Below are positions 41,994-51,018 of a DNA stretch of 64,000 nucleotides, one piece after another. The stretch's first letter is position 1. Every line of letters starts with the position of its first letter. Source of the DNA: Cereibacter sphaeroides (GTDB lineage Bacteria > Pseudomonadota > Alphaproteobacteria > Rhodobacterales > Rhodobacteraceae). The DNA is taken from positions 868,001 to 932,000 of the forward strand of contig QFQS01000001.1 of the NCBI GenBank assembly GCA_003243455.1. Reading direction: 5' to 3'. A model generated the notes under the pieces. It was not told the origin of the DNA, did not search any database, and worked only from the letters and a program-made list of their open reading frames with translations. The translations under genes were made by a program, and so were the position numbers.

Positions 41994-42297
41994 GATCCTG
42001 AAAGAACCGCGCCGCCCGCACGCCGAGGTTGCCGTCGCGCTGGCGGGCATGCCTGGCCAGCTGCGCATGGCGGCCGCTGCAACCAACGACATGGTGTTTT
42101 ACCTGGACGCGCCGCTGGCGCTGATGCTGGCACGCCGCATCGAGGCGGGGGAGCGCGTCCGGGTTCTGGAAATCCCGGTCCGGCGCCCTGACACGCGTGT
42201 TGAGCTGTTTTTCCGGGCATTTCTGCTGGGGGTGGGCGGCCTGAGCTTTGTCGATCTAACGACCAAGGTTCTGATCGGGCTGGGGGTTCTGCAATGA
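41986..42297 (+). CDS. Hypothetical phage early protein
   Basis: A 103-aa protein. The C-terminal third is hydrophobic (FFRAFLLGVGGLSFVDLTTKVLIGLGVL), which suggests a membrane-associated helix pair. A GAGAGACATCC lies upstream of ATG 41986, and the stop overlaps the next ATG. Role unknown. Confidence 0.55.
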   Translation: MAEILKEPRRPHAEVAVALAGMPGQLRMAAAATNDMVFYLDAPLALMLARRIEAGERVRVLEIPVRRPDTRVELFFRAFLLGVGGLSFVDLTTKVLIGLGVLQ

Positions 42298-42656
42298 GCC
42301 CCGCCGCCCGCCTTTCCCTTGCCGACCAGGCGCTGGCCAATTGCCTTGGCTTCATCGTGGCGCAGGTGATCCGGGACGATCGCACAGAGGTCGCGATCGC
42401 GGTGATGGAAGAGCTGCTGCCACACGTGAACCGCAGCAGCGCGCACATGCCGCAGATCTGCGAGGCGGCCGGTGCCGTGCTGTCGGCCTGGCCGATGCGC
42501 GGCAGGACCGAAGGCGCGACGAACTGGGCGAGCGCCCTGATGACGGCGAACAATGCCGTTTCGGACTTTCTGTTCTGGCGCGCGGCGATGGCCAGCGATG
42601 CCTGGCGATCTTCGCTTTCCCCGCAAACCCCGGAGGCCCCGAATGCAGCTGCTTGA
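42294..42656 (+). CDS. Hypothetical phage early protein
   Basis: A 120-aa mostly helical protein (LSLADQALANCLGFIVAQVI, then ATNWASALMTANNAVSDFLF). It is coupled to the upstream gene by a four-base overlap and overlaps the next gene by 14 bases. No family recognised. Confidence 0.58.
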   Translation: MSPAARLSLADQALANCLGFIVAQVIRDDRTEVAIAVMEELLPHVNRSSAHMPQICEAAGAVLSAWPMRGRTEGATNWASALMTANNAVSDFLFWRAAMASDAWRSSLSPQTPEAPNAAA

Positions 42657-43935
42657 CACGCTAGAAGACCTGTCGCCGGAGGCGCTGGAAGATCTGGGTC
42701 AGACGATCCTGGTCTTCGCCGCATCGTGCGGCCCGCTGGTTCGCGCCGGCATGCAGCCCCGCTTTGACCTCACACCAGGCTGTGACGTTGTCATCCGCAC
42801 CGGCTGGACCATGCCCGGCCTTGCGGCCGATCCGATCATGCAGCAGGCCAGCGGCGCTGCCGAAGGGGACGGTTTTCCTGAACTGTCAGCTGCCCATGCC
42901 GCCAATCGGCTGCTGGAGCATGTCGTCTACTACGACCTTGAAAAGCGTCTAGGCCAAGAGGCCGCCGATGCAATGATTGCCGAGCTGGTGGCGATTGCGG
43001 ATCGCTGGCCCCGGCCCGCGCCTGACGCGCAAGACCATTCCCCGGCGCTCGATCCGCTTGCCAAGCATGTGGACGGACAGCCGATCGGCCATTGGCCGCC
43101 CCCCATTTCCCCGGAAGAGGCCACATCCGCCATCGAGGGGGCGGAAAGGAGCGAGGTCAGGCCGACGCCCGTGCCCGCCGAGGAAACCGCCGGCGCGGCG
43201 GGGGATTACGCCGCGCCGGCACCCGTGGCCACCATCGTGGCGGAAGGCCCGGAAGCGCGGTCAGCGGTCGCGGCGCAAGCCTCTGGTCAGCCCCTGCCCT
43301 GGACGGACGAGGAAAACACCCTGCTGATCGAGACGATGGCCTATCAGATCGTTGACAACGGCCTGAGCTGGAACGGCGCGGCCGAGGCGGCTGCGGGCGT
43401 TCTGGGCCGCCCGGTCGAAGGCACCAAGTTCCGGACGCGGAACAAGTTGAAGACGGCGATCGACGCTAGGATCGCAGAGCGGTCGACGGGAAATGATGTC
43501 GAGGCCGCCTTTCAACAGGAAGGAACCGAGGCAGGCCAGCCCACTTTGGTGCAGGAGCCGGTGAGCCCGCCAGCCGTCGAAGCTTCTCCCCTGAAGCATC
43601 AGCAGATGGTCGAAGGACTCACAGGTTCCCCGAGCCACAACGGGGACACTCTCTCGCAACCGGCGGAGGCGGGCGCCGGTGCGTATAACCCCGATCTTTT
43701 GGCGCATGTGCGCGCGGTAAAGCACGACAAGTTTTGGACGCTTGAGCGCGACCGAGACCTTCTGCACTTTGCGATCATCGGCTGGCCTGCCAATGACATC
43801 GCGCTCGAGATCAAGGTGCCGGTCGCCGAGGTTAACCCCCGCTTCAAGGTTCTGACCCGACACAATGCCTTCAAGCGCACCGAGGTGCTGGCGGCGCTCG
43901 AGTGGCTGCTGGCCGTCTCGAAAGAGGTGGCATGA
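42643..43935 (+). CDS. Phage early regulator-like protein with two SANT/Myb- or GcrA-like DNA-binding segments
   Basis: A 430-aa protein starting at ATG 42643 after CGGAGG. Residues ~1-130 are helical; ~130-215 are Pro/Ala-rich and likely disordered. A Myb/SANT-like unit lies at ~220-275 (PWTDEENTLLIETMAYQI with a conserved Trp and a helical pair), and a second helix-turn-helix-like unit near the C-terminus (FWTLERDRDLLHFAI, then PANDIALEIKVPVAEVN). The paired W-T/W-x-E-RD patterns resemble GcrA-type recognition helices. A role in controlling early transcription or origin binding is possible. I do not recognise an exact family. Confidence 0.6.
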   Translation: MQLLDTLEDLSPEALEDLGQTILVFAASCGPLVRAGMQPRFDLTPGCDVVIRTGWTMPGLAADPIMQQASGAAEGDGFPELSAAHAANRLLEHVVYYDLEKRLGQEAADAMIAELVAIADRWPRPAPDAQDHSPALDPLAKHVDGQPIGHWPPPISPEEATSAIEGAERSEVRPTPVPAEETAGAAGDYAAPAPVATIVAEGPEARSAVAAQASGQPLPWTDEENTLLIETMAYQIVDNGLSWNGAAEAAAGVLGRPVEGTKFRTRNKLKTAIDARIAERSTGNDVEAAFQQEGTEAGQPTLVQEPVSPPAVEASPLKHQQMVEGLTGSPSHNGDTLSQPAEAGAGAYNPDLLAHVRAVKHDKFWTLERDRDLLHFAIIGWPANDIALEIKVPVAEVNPRFKVLTRHNAFKRTEVLAALEWLLAVSKEVA

Positions 43936-44153
43936 TGCGGCACCTTGGATTGCCGTCCTCCCTTCTTTCGCTCGTCCAGGGAATGGGACTTCCTGCTTTC
44001 ATGCTGCCAGCTGAGCTGGCATTTGTCGAAATACGGCACGGGGGCGGTTTTCGCCGCAAGAGCAAGCGCGCCCGCTGCACCGTCGCCCAGGATCGCCGCC
44101 AGGCAGCCAAGCGCCGTGCAGTGAAGCGCGCTCGCAGGCTGGGGCACGCCTGA
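43932..44153 (+). CDS. Small basic phage protein
   Basis: A 73-aa protein with a hydrophobic first half (LGLPSSLLSLVQGMGLPAFM) and a strongly basic second half (RRKSKRARC then RRQAAKRRAVKRARR). Its ATG overlaps the preceding stop, and the primase gene follows after three bases. Nucleic-acid binding is likely from charge alone. Confidence 0.5.
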   Translation: MMRHLGLPSSLLSLVQGMGLPAFMLPAELAFVEIRHGGGFRRKSKRARCTVAQDRRQAAKRRAVKRARRLGHA

Positions 44154-44156
44154 CAC

Positions 44157-45308
44157 ATGATCGCCCGGCAGACATACAGCCTTGATGAGATCAAGGCGAT
44201 GCTGCATGCGCAGATCGAAACGGTTGCGCATCATTACGCGCGACCGGCGTCCGGTTCCTATACCGACAAAGGCCTGTATTTCACGCTGAACCCCGGCCGG
44301 GCCGACAGATCTGTCGGCAGCTTCTGCATTCACCTTTCCGGGCCAAAGATCGGCCGCTGGAACGACTATGCCACCGGCGACTTCGGCGACGTTCTGGACC
44401 TGATCGGACTGTCGCTGGGCCTGAATGCGTCCGACCAGGTGCGCGAAGCCCGCGCCTTTCTCGGCCTCGAGGTCGAGACGCCCGAGATCCGCGTGGCCAG
44501 GGCAAAAGCGATCGAACGGGCGAAACTGCAGCGTCAGGCGTCCGAGCGCGAACAGGCGGCCGAGGCCGAGCGCAGGGCAAAGCAGGCCGAGGGCCTGTAT
44601 CTGTCGGCCGAGCCGGATCTGTTCGGTACGCCGGTGCAGTATTACCTGGCCGCCCGCCGGATCGCCCTGGGTGAACTTGCCCATCCACCCGGCGCGCTCC
44701 GCTATCACGCGGCTGTCGGCTATCACCGCGAAGAGACGGACCCGGAAACCGGCGAGGTGATCACCACCCGCATGCGGTTGCCCGCGATGGTCGCCTCGAT
44801 CGTCAACGGCAAGGGCCGGATCGTCGCCTGCCACCGGACGTATCTGGCGATCGGCGCCAGCGGGATCTGGGGCAAGGCAAACCTGCCCGACGTCAAGAAG
44901 GTGCTGGGCGACTATCGCGGCGGGTCGATCCGCCTGTCTTCCGGCATCGGATCCCGGGGCGGCAAGGCCGTGCCACTCGCCCAATGCCCGCCAGGCAGCC
45001 GCGTCGTGATCGGCGAAGGGATCGAGACCTGCCTGTCCGCCATGCTGTGCTGGCCCGCCGAGCGCGTCCTGGCGGCCGTCAGCCTGGCGAACATGGCGGC
45101 AGTAGAGTTGCCCCGGAACGTCGCCGAGGTGGTGCTGCTGAGCGACAACGACACCCATCCGCAGGCCCTGGCACAGTTCCAGGCTGCCGTGGACGCCCAT
45201 GCGAAGGCCGGCCGCACCGTCCGCGTCTGGCGCAGCGATCGCGAGGGCGAGGATCTGAACGACGCGCTGAAGCGCCTTCGGGCCGAACGGCAGGAGGGGG
45301 CAGCATGA
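44157..45308 (+). CDS. Toprim-domain primase (phage P4/DUF7146-like)
   Basis: A 383-aa DNA primase-type protein. The N-terminal part (~20-110) carries the conserved LYFTLNPGRADRSVGSF and GRWNDYATGDFGDVLDLI blocks of phage-type primases. The Toprim domain starts near 280 with VVIGEGIETCLSA (catalytic Glu) and continues with VVLLSDNDTHPQ (DxD) and a late GEDLNDALK. It starts the replication module, with the helicase-like gene 640 bp downstream. It should make RNA primers at the phage origin. Confidence 0.85.
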   Translation: MIARQTYSLDEIKAMLHAQIETVAHHYARPASGSYTDKGLYFTLNPGRADRSVGSFCIHLSGPKIGRWNDYATGDFGDVLDLIGLSLGLNASDQVREARAFLGLEVETPEIRVARAKAIERAKLQRQASEREQAAEAERRAKQAEGLYLSAEPDLFGTPVQYYLAARRIALGELAHPPGALRYHAAVGYHREETDPETGEVITTRMRLPAMVASIVNGKGRIVACHRTYLAIGASGIWGKANLPDVKKVLGDYRGGSIRLSSGIGSRGGKAVPLAQCPPGSRVVIGEGIETCLSAMLCWPAERVLAAVSLANMAAVELPRNVAEVVLLSDNDTHPQALAQFQAAVDAHAKAGRTVRVWRSDREGEDLNDALKRLRAERQEGAA

Positions 45309-45601
45309 GCGACGAAGAATGGTCGGACTGGATCGAGCATGATGGGCAGCCCGTACCAGAACTGATGGGCCTTAAGGCGCGCGTCGTCGCGGCAAATGGC
45401 AGGGATGAAGTCGGCATTATCATGAACTCAATCGCCCCGCCGCCCGGACAGTACAGCGCATTCGTGTGGGCAAGTCTGCCGAAGAGAGTTCAGGGGAACC
45501 GCATCCTGCGCTACCGCATCCGCAAGCCCCGTGCCCTACAGCAGCTGATCGACCTGGTCGAAAACCTGCCCGCGCCACAGCCGGAAGAGGTGGCGGCATG
45601 A
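45305..45601 (+). CDS. Hypothetical phage protein between primase and helicase genes
   Basis: A 98-aa protein, with an acidic N-terminus (SDEEWSDWIEHDGQPVPELM) and a beta-rich core. ATG 45305 overlaps the primase stop, and its own stop overlaps the next start, so it is part of the replication operon. No family recognised. Confidence 0.6.
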   Translation: MSDEEWSDWIEHDGQPVPELMGLKARVVAANGRDEVGIIMNSIAPPPGQYSAFVWASLPKRVQGNRILRYRIRKPRALQQLIDLVENLPAPQPEEVAA

Positions 45602-45951
45602 GTGGAGACATGGCGCGATGGTCCCTTCGATGGGGAAACCCGAATACCTCGCCACCTGGGGGCATCCGGGTAAAGGCCGCTATGCTCGTTCAGAGGGGTG
45701 AGCCCTGTCCCCCGGAGATCACTGAGCTAAAAGTTCCGGGCGATGGCTGGGCGCTTTCTTGGGAACTGGTCACCCAGCGACCTATCAAACGTTGGAGCAG
45801 GCAAGCTCGATCTCGCGTACGGATCCGCAACCTCCGCATTCGGCTCGAAAAGAAATTTCCACTCTTCGCCGAAGCCTTCATCGCCGATGAGCTTGCGGCA
45901 CGCCCAGATTATTTCGCCGCCGCCGATGTCTCAGAGCGGATCGCGGCATGA
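45598..45951 (+). CDS. Hypothetical phage protein between primase and helicase genes
   Basis: A 117-aa protein. The second half is basic and helical (WSRQARSRVRIRNLRIRLEKK) and is followed by an acidic tail. It is coupled to the helicase-like gene by a four-base overlap. It may be a small replication accessory protein; this is only a positional inference. Confidence 0.58.
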   Translation: MSGDMARWSLRWGNPNTSPPGGIRVKAAMLVQRGEPCPPEITELKVPGDGWALSWELVTQRPIKRWSRQARSRVRIRNLRIRLEKKFPLFAEAFIADELAARPDYFAAADVSERIAA

Positions 45952-47951
45952 GCGAGCAAACCAACAACGACTGGCTGTCCGATCCCGCGCCGCCCCCGGC
46001 CCCCGCGAGCGGTAAGCCTGCCCATAAGAAGCCTGCCAGCCGCAGGAAACGCGCCAACGCTGCCGTTGCACCTGCCATCATTCCGGCCGGCCTCGATGCC
46101 CTGCCGGTCGAGGCAGGACCGCAGCCAGGCGAACGCCCCGATCCACCCGAAGAGAAGCCAAAGGCGCCGCCGAGTGGCGGGAAGCCGGGACGGCCCCAGG
46201 GCGAGATCTTCGATGGCTGCCCGGTCCGCCCCTTGGGTGTCAACGGCGGCGCCAGCTATTACCTGGACGTCCACGGCCAGATGCGGGCGGTCACCAAGCA
46301 TGACGCGCAGTCGATCATGCAGCTGTTCGGCAGCCAGATCCCGAAGCTGTGCTACCACTTCGCGCAATGGACCAAAGACCCCCATACCGAGGAAATGAAG
46401 CGGAAGCCGCACCGCTTCGATCAGACCACGGCCGCCATGGATATGATCGCCGCATGCTCCGAAAAGGGACTGTTCGATCCTGACGGCGCTGTGCGAGGGG
46501 TTGGAGCCTGGTCGGATGATGACGGCCAGCTGATCTACCACACCGGCGACAAGCTGCTGCGAGGCGATCACGCCGAGGTCTTGGGCACGCACCAGGGCAG
46601 GATCTATCCGGCCTACCCGCCGATCCCGCACCCTGCCCCGTCCGAAAAGCTCACCGACCCGGTGCCAAAGCTTTTGGAGACGCTGAATACCTGGAAATGG
46701 CAGCGGCCCGAGATCGACGCCATGATCGCGCTCGGCATGATCGGCGTGCAGATGCTGGGCGGCGCGCTCGACTGGCGCCCGGTGTTCTGGCTCACCGGCG
46801 GCAAGGCAGCTGGCAAGAGCCAGTTTCAGACGCTGATCAAGCACTTGCACGGCGAGAAGGGCCTTATCCAGTCCAACGACGCTACCAAGAGCGGTCTCAC
46901 CAGCCGGATCGGGCATTCATCGCTGCCTGTCGCCCTGGACGAACTCGAGCCGGGGGACGAAGGGTCGAGCAAGGAAAAGGACATCATCACCCTTGCCCGT
47001 GTCGCGGCTTCCGGCGGTCAGTGGTATCGCGGATCCTCGGACCAGAAGGGTGCTGGCGGCAACGTCTATTCCAGCTTCCTGTTCAGTTCGATCCTGATCC
47101 CAGGCTCGATGAAGTCGCAGGATCTGAGCCGCCTGATCGTGTTGAGCCTGAACGCGATCCCTGATGGCACGCCGCCTCTGGTGCTGCGCGCCGACGATTG
47201 GCGCAAGCGTGGCGCGGCGCTGAAGCGTCTTCTGGTGGATCGCTGGCCCAGCTGGGCCGCGCGCCTTGATCTGTGGCGCACGGCCTTCGCCGAAGAGGGG
47301 CTGAGTGGCCGCAACGGGGACAACTGGGCCACCACCCTCGCCATGGCCGATATGGCGCGCCAGGAGGCCCTGCCGCAGCCGGAAGAGCTTCAGTCCTGGG
47401 CGAAGCGGGTAGCGAGCCTGGTGAGGGCCGATACCGAGGAAATCGGTTCCGATGCCGACAGCATGCTGCTGCACCTGTTGTCCCAGTCCTTCGACATCTA
47501 CCGGCGCGGCGAGCAGCATACCGTCGCCCAATGGCTCATGGTCGCGGCGCAGCTGCCAGGCGCGCCGCCTGCGCTCATGGGAAGCGATACGCCCGACCAC
47601 CCTGAAGATCGCGCCAAGATGGCCAATGCCAAGCTTGCGAAGGCAGGCCTACGCGTCACAGGGGTGCGCGAAGAAGCCGAGTTGTTCATCGCCAACGCGC
47701 CGATCCAGGGGCTGAAGGATCTGTTCCGAACCAGCGAATGGGCAAACGGCGTGTGGAAGCAATCTGCCGTCAGGGTGGCCAAGGCGCGCTGTTCGACGTC
47801 ATCCCGCACCCTTGCCGGCATCACGACGCGCGGCACCGAGATCCCGTTTGCCTCGATACCAGGCCTGGCCTTCTTTCCGCAGGATCGCGTGAAGCCCCCT
47901 GTTGTGACTGAGCCCACATCTGGGCCCAACGAGATGGACGAATTCGCATGA
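45948..47951 (+). CDS. Phage replicative helicase/ATPase-like protein
   Basis: A 667-aa protein. Residues ~1-85 are Pro/Lys/Ala-rich and disordered. A P-loop-like GGKAAGKSQ follows FWLTG near residue 280, an acidic Walker-B-like VALDELEPGD lies near 325, and a later arginine-rich segment (residues ~385-410) could supply the arginine finger. This resembles the SF3/DUF927-type helicases paired with Toprim primases in phages. It ends just before the 13-copy GTTGTG/CACAAC array, supporting a role in origin melting. The exact family is not certain. Confidence 0.72.
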   Translation: MSEQTNNDWLSDPAPPPAPASGKPAHKKPASRRKRANAAVAPAIIPAGLDALPVEAGPQPGERPDPPEEKPKAPPSGGKPGRPQGEIFDGCPVRPLGVNGGASYYLDVHGQMRAVTKHDAQSIMQLFGSQIPKLCYHFAQWTKDPHTEEMKRKPHRFDQTTAAMDMIAACSEKGLFDPDGAVRGVGAWSDDDGQLIYHTGDKLLRGDHAEVLGTHQGRIYPAYPPIPHPAPSEKLTDPVPKLLETLNTWKWQRPEIDAMIALGMIGVQMLGGALDWRPVFWLTGGKAAGKSQFQTLIKHLHGEKGLIQSNDATKSGLTSRIGHSSLPVALDELEPGDEGSSKEKDIITLARVAASGGQWYRGSSDQKGAGGNVYSSFLFSSILIPGSMKSQDLSRLIVLSLNAIPDGTPPLVLRADDWRKRGAALKRLLVDRWPSWAARLDLWRTAFAEEGLSGRNGDNWATTLAMADMARQEALPQPEELQSWAKRVASLVRADTEEIGSDADSMLLHLLSQSFDIYRRGEQHTVAQWLMVAAQLPGAPPALMGSDTPDHPEDRAKMANAKLAKAGLRVTGVREEAELFIANAPIQGLKDLFRTSEWANGVWKQSAVRVAKARCSTSSRTLAGITTRGTEIPFASIPGLAFFPQDRVKPPVVTEPTSGPNEMDEFA

Positions 47952-48379
47952 CATTGCGTCTTACGGCCAACCCTTTGTCGCGCCTCGACATTTCGCGCTG
48001 GCCCCCACCCCGCATTGATGCCATTATTCGCGGGCGGACCGGCCACGGGCCTACGGGTCAGGGTCACAACGCGACGGAAAAACCGTTGTGGCCTTGTTGT
48101 GACCTGCGTTGTGGATATTTCCGAACGGGATCAAGGCGTTATCCCAAGTCACAACGCCACAACGCAAAAATCCCCCGCACACATGTGCATGCGCCTGCGC
48201 CCGCGATCACACATGAGCATGCTCTGTTGTGGCGTTGTGGCGTTGTGACCTTCTCTTATCTCCTTGAAAAGAAAGAAATAAAGAAGGGTTGCGGTCACAA
48301 CGCAGGTCACAACAAAGTCACAACGCGTCGTTGTGGATCGGCTAAGCCTCTGAAATCCCTCGTTTTGGGGGGTTTTTGA
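47948..48379 (+). CDS. Doubtful ORF spanning the GTTGTG/CACAAC array
   Basis: A 143-aa frame whose ATG overlaps the helicase stop by four bases, which supports translation of at least its start. From residue ~38 on, the product is dominated by translated repeats (several His-Asn pairs) and lacks a natural protein composition. Possibly only the first ~30 residues matter, or the frame is open by chance over a cis-acting region. Confidence 0.3.
   Translation: MTLRLTANPLSRLDISRWPPPRIDAIIRGRTGHGPTGQGHNATEKPLWPCCDLRCGYFRTGSRRYPKSQRHNAKIPRTHVHAPAPAITHEHALLWRCGVVTFSYLLEKKEIKKGCGHNAGHNKVTTRRCGSAKPLKSLVLGGF
48065..48335. repeat. Array of 13 GTTGTG/CACAAC motifs, candidate phage replication origin
   Basis: CACAAC on the plus strand starts at 48065, 48150, 48158, 48296, 48308 and 48319. 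GTTGTG starts at 48085, 48096, 48108, 48226, 48234, 48242 and 48330. Many copies extend to GGTCACAACG or CGTTGTGACC. Spacings between neighbours are 8 bp (48150/48158 and 48226/48234/48242) or 11-12 bp (the rest of the clusters). The region has AT-rich segments (48250-48290) and lies between helicase and terminase genes. Iteron-like binding by an initiator or regulator is likely. Confidence 0.85.
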
Positions 48380-48382
48380 GCC

Positions 48383-49054
48383 ATGGCGAAGGCCAATACC
48401 CAATTCGAGACGATGGCCCGCGAGGCGGCCGAGCGGATCGCGGCGGCCAAGGCGGCGGGCGAGCAGCTGACCTTCCTGCCGGACGAGCCGCAGGCGGGCG
48501 ATGCGGGCCGGACGCCGCGTGGCAAGGGCAAGGCGACCAGCCAGATGCGCGATTGGCTGGCCTCGAAGGGCTGGCGCCTGCCCGAGGACGTGCTGGGCGA
48601 GATGGCCGGACTTGCGACCTCCGAGGACGCGTTCGTGGCGGCCATGGCCCGCACCGAACAGGTTCTCGCCTGGAGCGAGATGGGCGCGCGCGACGTGACC
48701 GAGTTCGTGGACAAAGAAGGCAAGCTGGCTAGCCGCCCGCTGAACACGGCGCCGACCACCAGCCAGCGCCTCGAGACGTTCAAGTTCGTCTTCACCGCCC
48801 AGCTGCGCGCAGCAGAGGCGCTGGCGCCCTATGGGCTGGCCAAGGTCACGCCGGACGCGGCACCGCAGCAGGCGGTGCACGTCAACGTGTTTGGCGGGTC
48901 TGCGGCACCGGCCAGCGGTCCCGACCAGGCGCGCGACGTGACGCCGAAAGCCCGCCGCCTGGCACCGCCGCCCATGCCTTCGCAGGTCCAGCAAAATCAA
49001 GGGCTTAGCGCCGCGCCGTTGCGCGATGCGGACAGAGAGGCGCGGACGGAATGA
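48383..49054 (+). CDS. Probable terminase small subunit or DNA-packaging accessory protein
   Basis: A 223-aa protein. The N-terminus is helical and Ala-rich, a central region (~50-150) carries MRDWLASKGWRLPEDVL and a long helix (TSQRLETFKFVFTAQLRAAE), and the C-terminus is Pro/Gln-rich. It lies directly before the large terminase gene, the usual place of the small subunit. The sequence does not show a clear known small-terminase motif, so the call rests mainly on position. Confidence 0.5.
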   Translation: MAKANTQFETMAREAAERIAAAKAAGEQLTFLPDEPQAGDAGRTPRGKGKATSQMRDWLASKGWRLPEDVLGEMAGLATSEDAFVAAMARTEQVLAWSEMGARDVTEFVDKEGKLASRPLNTAPTTSQRLETFKFVFTAQLRAAEALAPYGLAKVTPDAAPQQAVHVNVFGGSAAPASGPDQARDVTPKARRLAPPPMPSQVQQNQGLSAAPLRDADREARTE

Positions 49055-49263
49055 ATAACACATTGAAATCACAGGGCAAAGCTGGCATCGGCCAATTGAT
49101 CGAAAATCAGTTGGTTGGCGCTCGATCGACCCCCACCCCCCTCGACCTGGCCGGCCGTTTCCGGCCCGCCCGCGACCCCCGGGGGGGCCTCGCCGCGCCA
49201 GTCTCCCTGCCCCTCAGTGTGAGGCCATTCCCTGTTTCCGGGCATCCGAGGACAGAAAATTGA
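49051..49263 (+). CDS. Short hypothetical gene before terminase
   Basis: A 70-aa product linked by four-base overlaps to both neighbours (ATGA at 49051 and TTGA at 49260). The first ~25 residues look protein-like (GKAGIGQLIENQLVGA), the rest is low-complexity Pro/Arg. It may be a real small protein or a translational bridge to the terminase start. Confidence 0.4.
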   Translation: MNNTLKSQGKAGIGQLIENQLVGARSTPTPLDLAGRFRPARDPRGGLAAPVSLPLSVRPFPVSGHPRTEN

Positions 49264-51017
49264 GCGCGACACTTGGCCTACGCGAACGGGGTACGGGGGG
49301 GCACCTTCGCCTTCCCGCCGACATCGGGCGGGGTGCTGGGCTGGACGAGGCGGGATTGGCCGAACTCGAGGGTCTGGACGCCAGCGAGGCTGTGCAGAAG
49401 CTAGAGGGCAATTTCGCAGAAGGCAACATGCCGATCGAGGGTGCGGACGTTTTCCCCGGCCCGATCGCCTCGGCCCTGTACTGGTCCGACGCGGACATCC
49501 TCGGCATTCAGGGGCCGGTCGGCAGCGGCAAGACCACGACGATGCTGAAATCCCGGCTGCGGCGCGCCCTGATGATGCCCCGGTCCACGATCGACGGCAC
49601 GCGGCGCTACAAGCTGCTGGTGGTGCGCCAGACCTATCGCCAGCTATGGGCCACAACGATCCCGTCCTACCTCGAGGTCTATCCCCGCCACCTAGGCGAA
49701 TGGTCCGGCGGCCGGGGGGCGCCAGTCAGCCATGTGATCCACTTCGACGACGACAACGGCCCAGTAGAGTTCCGGGTAGAGTTCATGGCCTTCGGCGACG
49801 ATGTGATCAGCTCGATGCGCGGGGTGCAGACCACCGACATCTGGCTGAACGAGACGGACACGATCCCGGTGGAGGTGCTGACGGCCGGGATCGGCCGGAT
49901 CGACCGTTGGCCGGGTGCGGCCCATTTCGAGGGTTATCCGCCCGAACTGAAGGGCTATGGCCAGATCGCCGGCGACTTCAACGCCCCGGACGAGGAAAAC
50001 TGGACCTTCCGCCTGTTCCACGACGAGGACGAACGCCGGAAGATCATCGAGCTGCTGAACGCCTCGATGCCGCCTGGGGCACGCGCGCTGAAGATCGAGT
50101 TCTTCAACCAGCCCGGCTTCGGCGAGCCGGGCTGCGAAAACCTGCAGAACCTGACCGCTGCCTATTATCCGCGCCAGATCGCCGCCATGAGGCTGGCCGG
50201 CCGGGGCGATATGATCGACCGGCTGATCTACAACAAGATCGTTTACCTCCGCGCCGGAGAGCCGGTGTTCAATCGCGAGTTCAACCGGCGGATCCACGTC
50301 GCCGAGGCCACGATCCCGCCCGAGCCAGGCATCCCTTTGCGGGTGGGGCTGGACCAGGGCTTCAAGGGTGCGGCCGTCGTCGGGCAGTTCCTGATGCCGT
50401 TCCACTGGCTGATCCTGGGCGAACTGCACTTTCCGCAGGAACGGTTGATGGCCGCCGAGTTCGGCCGGCGCCTGGCGATGATGATCCAGAACCGCTGGGG
50501 GGACTGGGACATCGAGGCGGGCTGGGGCGACATGGCGGGCGAGCATGGCGCCAGCCAGGCGGCGGACGAAAACGCGACCTGGAACAAGCTTGTCGGCCAG
50601 GCAGCAGGTTTCCGTGTCCGGCCACAGCGCATAGGCACGAACCGGATCCAGCCGCGGCTTGAGGCGGTGCGCGCGCCGCTGGAATTCGTTCATGCCGGTC
50701 GGCCCGGCCTGCTGATCGACCCGAGCTGCAAGTTCCTGATCCGTGGCTTCGAGGCCCGATACGTCTGGAAAGACGAGGTCGATGCGTCGGGCGACAAGCG
50801 CAAGGTTCCCGACAAGAGCCTGACCGAGGCGAACGTGATGGACGCAGGGCAATACCTGCTGCTGTCCGAGCACAAGGCCAACGGCATTTCCCCCATCAGC
50901 TCGCCCGAAGGCAAGGCGTCGCTGATGGGCCACAACGGCGGCACGCTCATGGGCCGCCCCCAGCCTGCCGGCGGGCTGTCCACCGGCTACGACCTTCTGA
51001 ACCCCTATGGAGATTGA
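49260..51017 (+). CDS. Phage terminase large subunit
   Basis: A 585-aa packaging motor. Walker A is IQGPVGSGKTTTMLKSRL (~80-97), Walker B is TTDIWLNETDTIPVE (~195), and the nuclease domain begins near 360 with RVGLDQGFKGAAVV and includes DIEAGWGDMAGEHG. The enzyme cuts concatemers and pumps DNA through the portal. The start is TTG 49260, overlapping the upstream stop. The portal gene lies 1.4 kb downstream. Confidence 0.9.
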   Translation: MSATLGLRERGTGGHLRLPADIGRGAGLDEAGLAELEGLDASEAVQKLEGNFAEGNMPIEGADVFPGPIASALYWSDADILGIQGPVGSGKTTTMLKSRLRRALMMPRSTIDGTRRYKLLVVRQTYRQLWATTIPSYLEVYPRHLGEWSGGRGAPVSHVIHFDDDNGPVEFRVEFMAFGDDVISSMRGVQTTDIWLNETDTIPVEVLTAGIGRIDRWPGAAHFEGYPPELKGYGQIAGDFNAPDEENWTFRLFHDEDERRKIIELLNASMPPGARALKIEFFNQPGFGEPGCENLQNLTAAYYPRQIAAMRLAGRGDMIDRLIYNKIVYLRAGEPVFNREFNRRIHVAEATIPPEPGIPLRVGLDQGFKGAAVVGQFLMPFHWLILGELHFPQERLMAAEFGRRLAMMIQNRWGDWDIEAGWGDMAGEHGASQAADENATWNKLVGQAAGFRVRPQRIGTNRIQPRLEAVRAPLEFVHAGRPGLLIDPSCKFLIRGFEARYVWKDEVDASGDKRKVPDKSLTEANVMDAGQYLLLSEHKANGISPISSPEGKASLMGHNGGTLMGRPQPAGGLSTGYDLLNPYGD

Positions 51018-51018
51018 T

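Noticed and set aside
48015..48248. Alternative small plus-strand frame inside the GTTGTG array
   Set aside because: No ribosome-binding site and the product is a translation of the repeats.
48065..48335. Could the repeated motif be a CRISPR array?
   Set aside because: The units are six to ten bases, in both orientations and without regular spacers.
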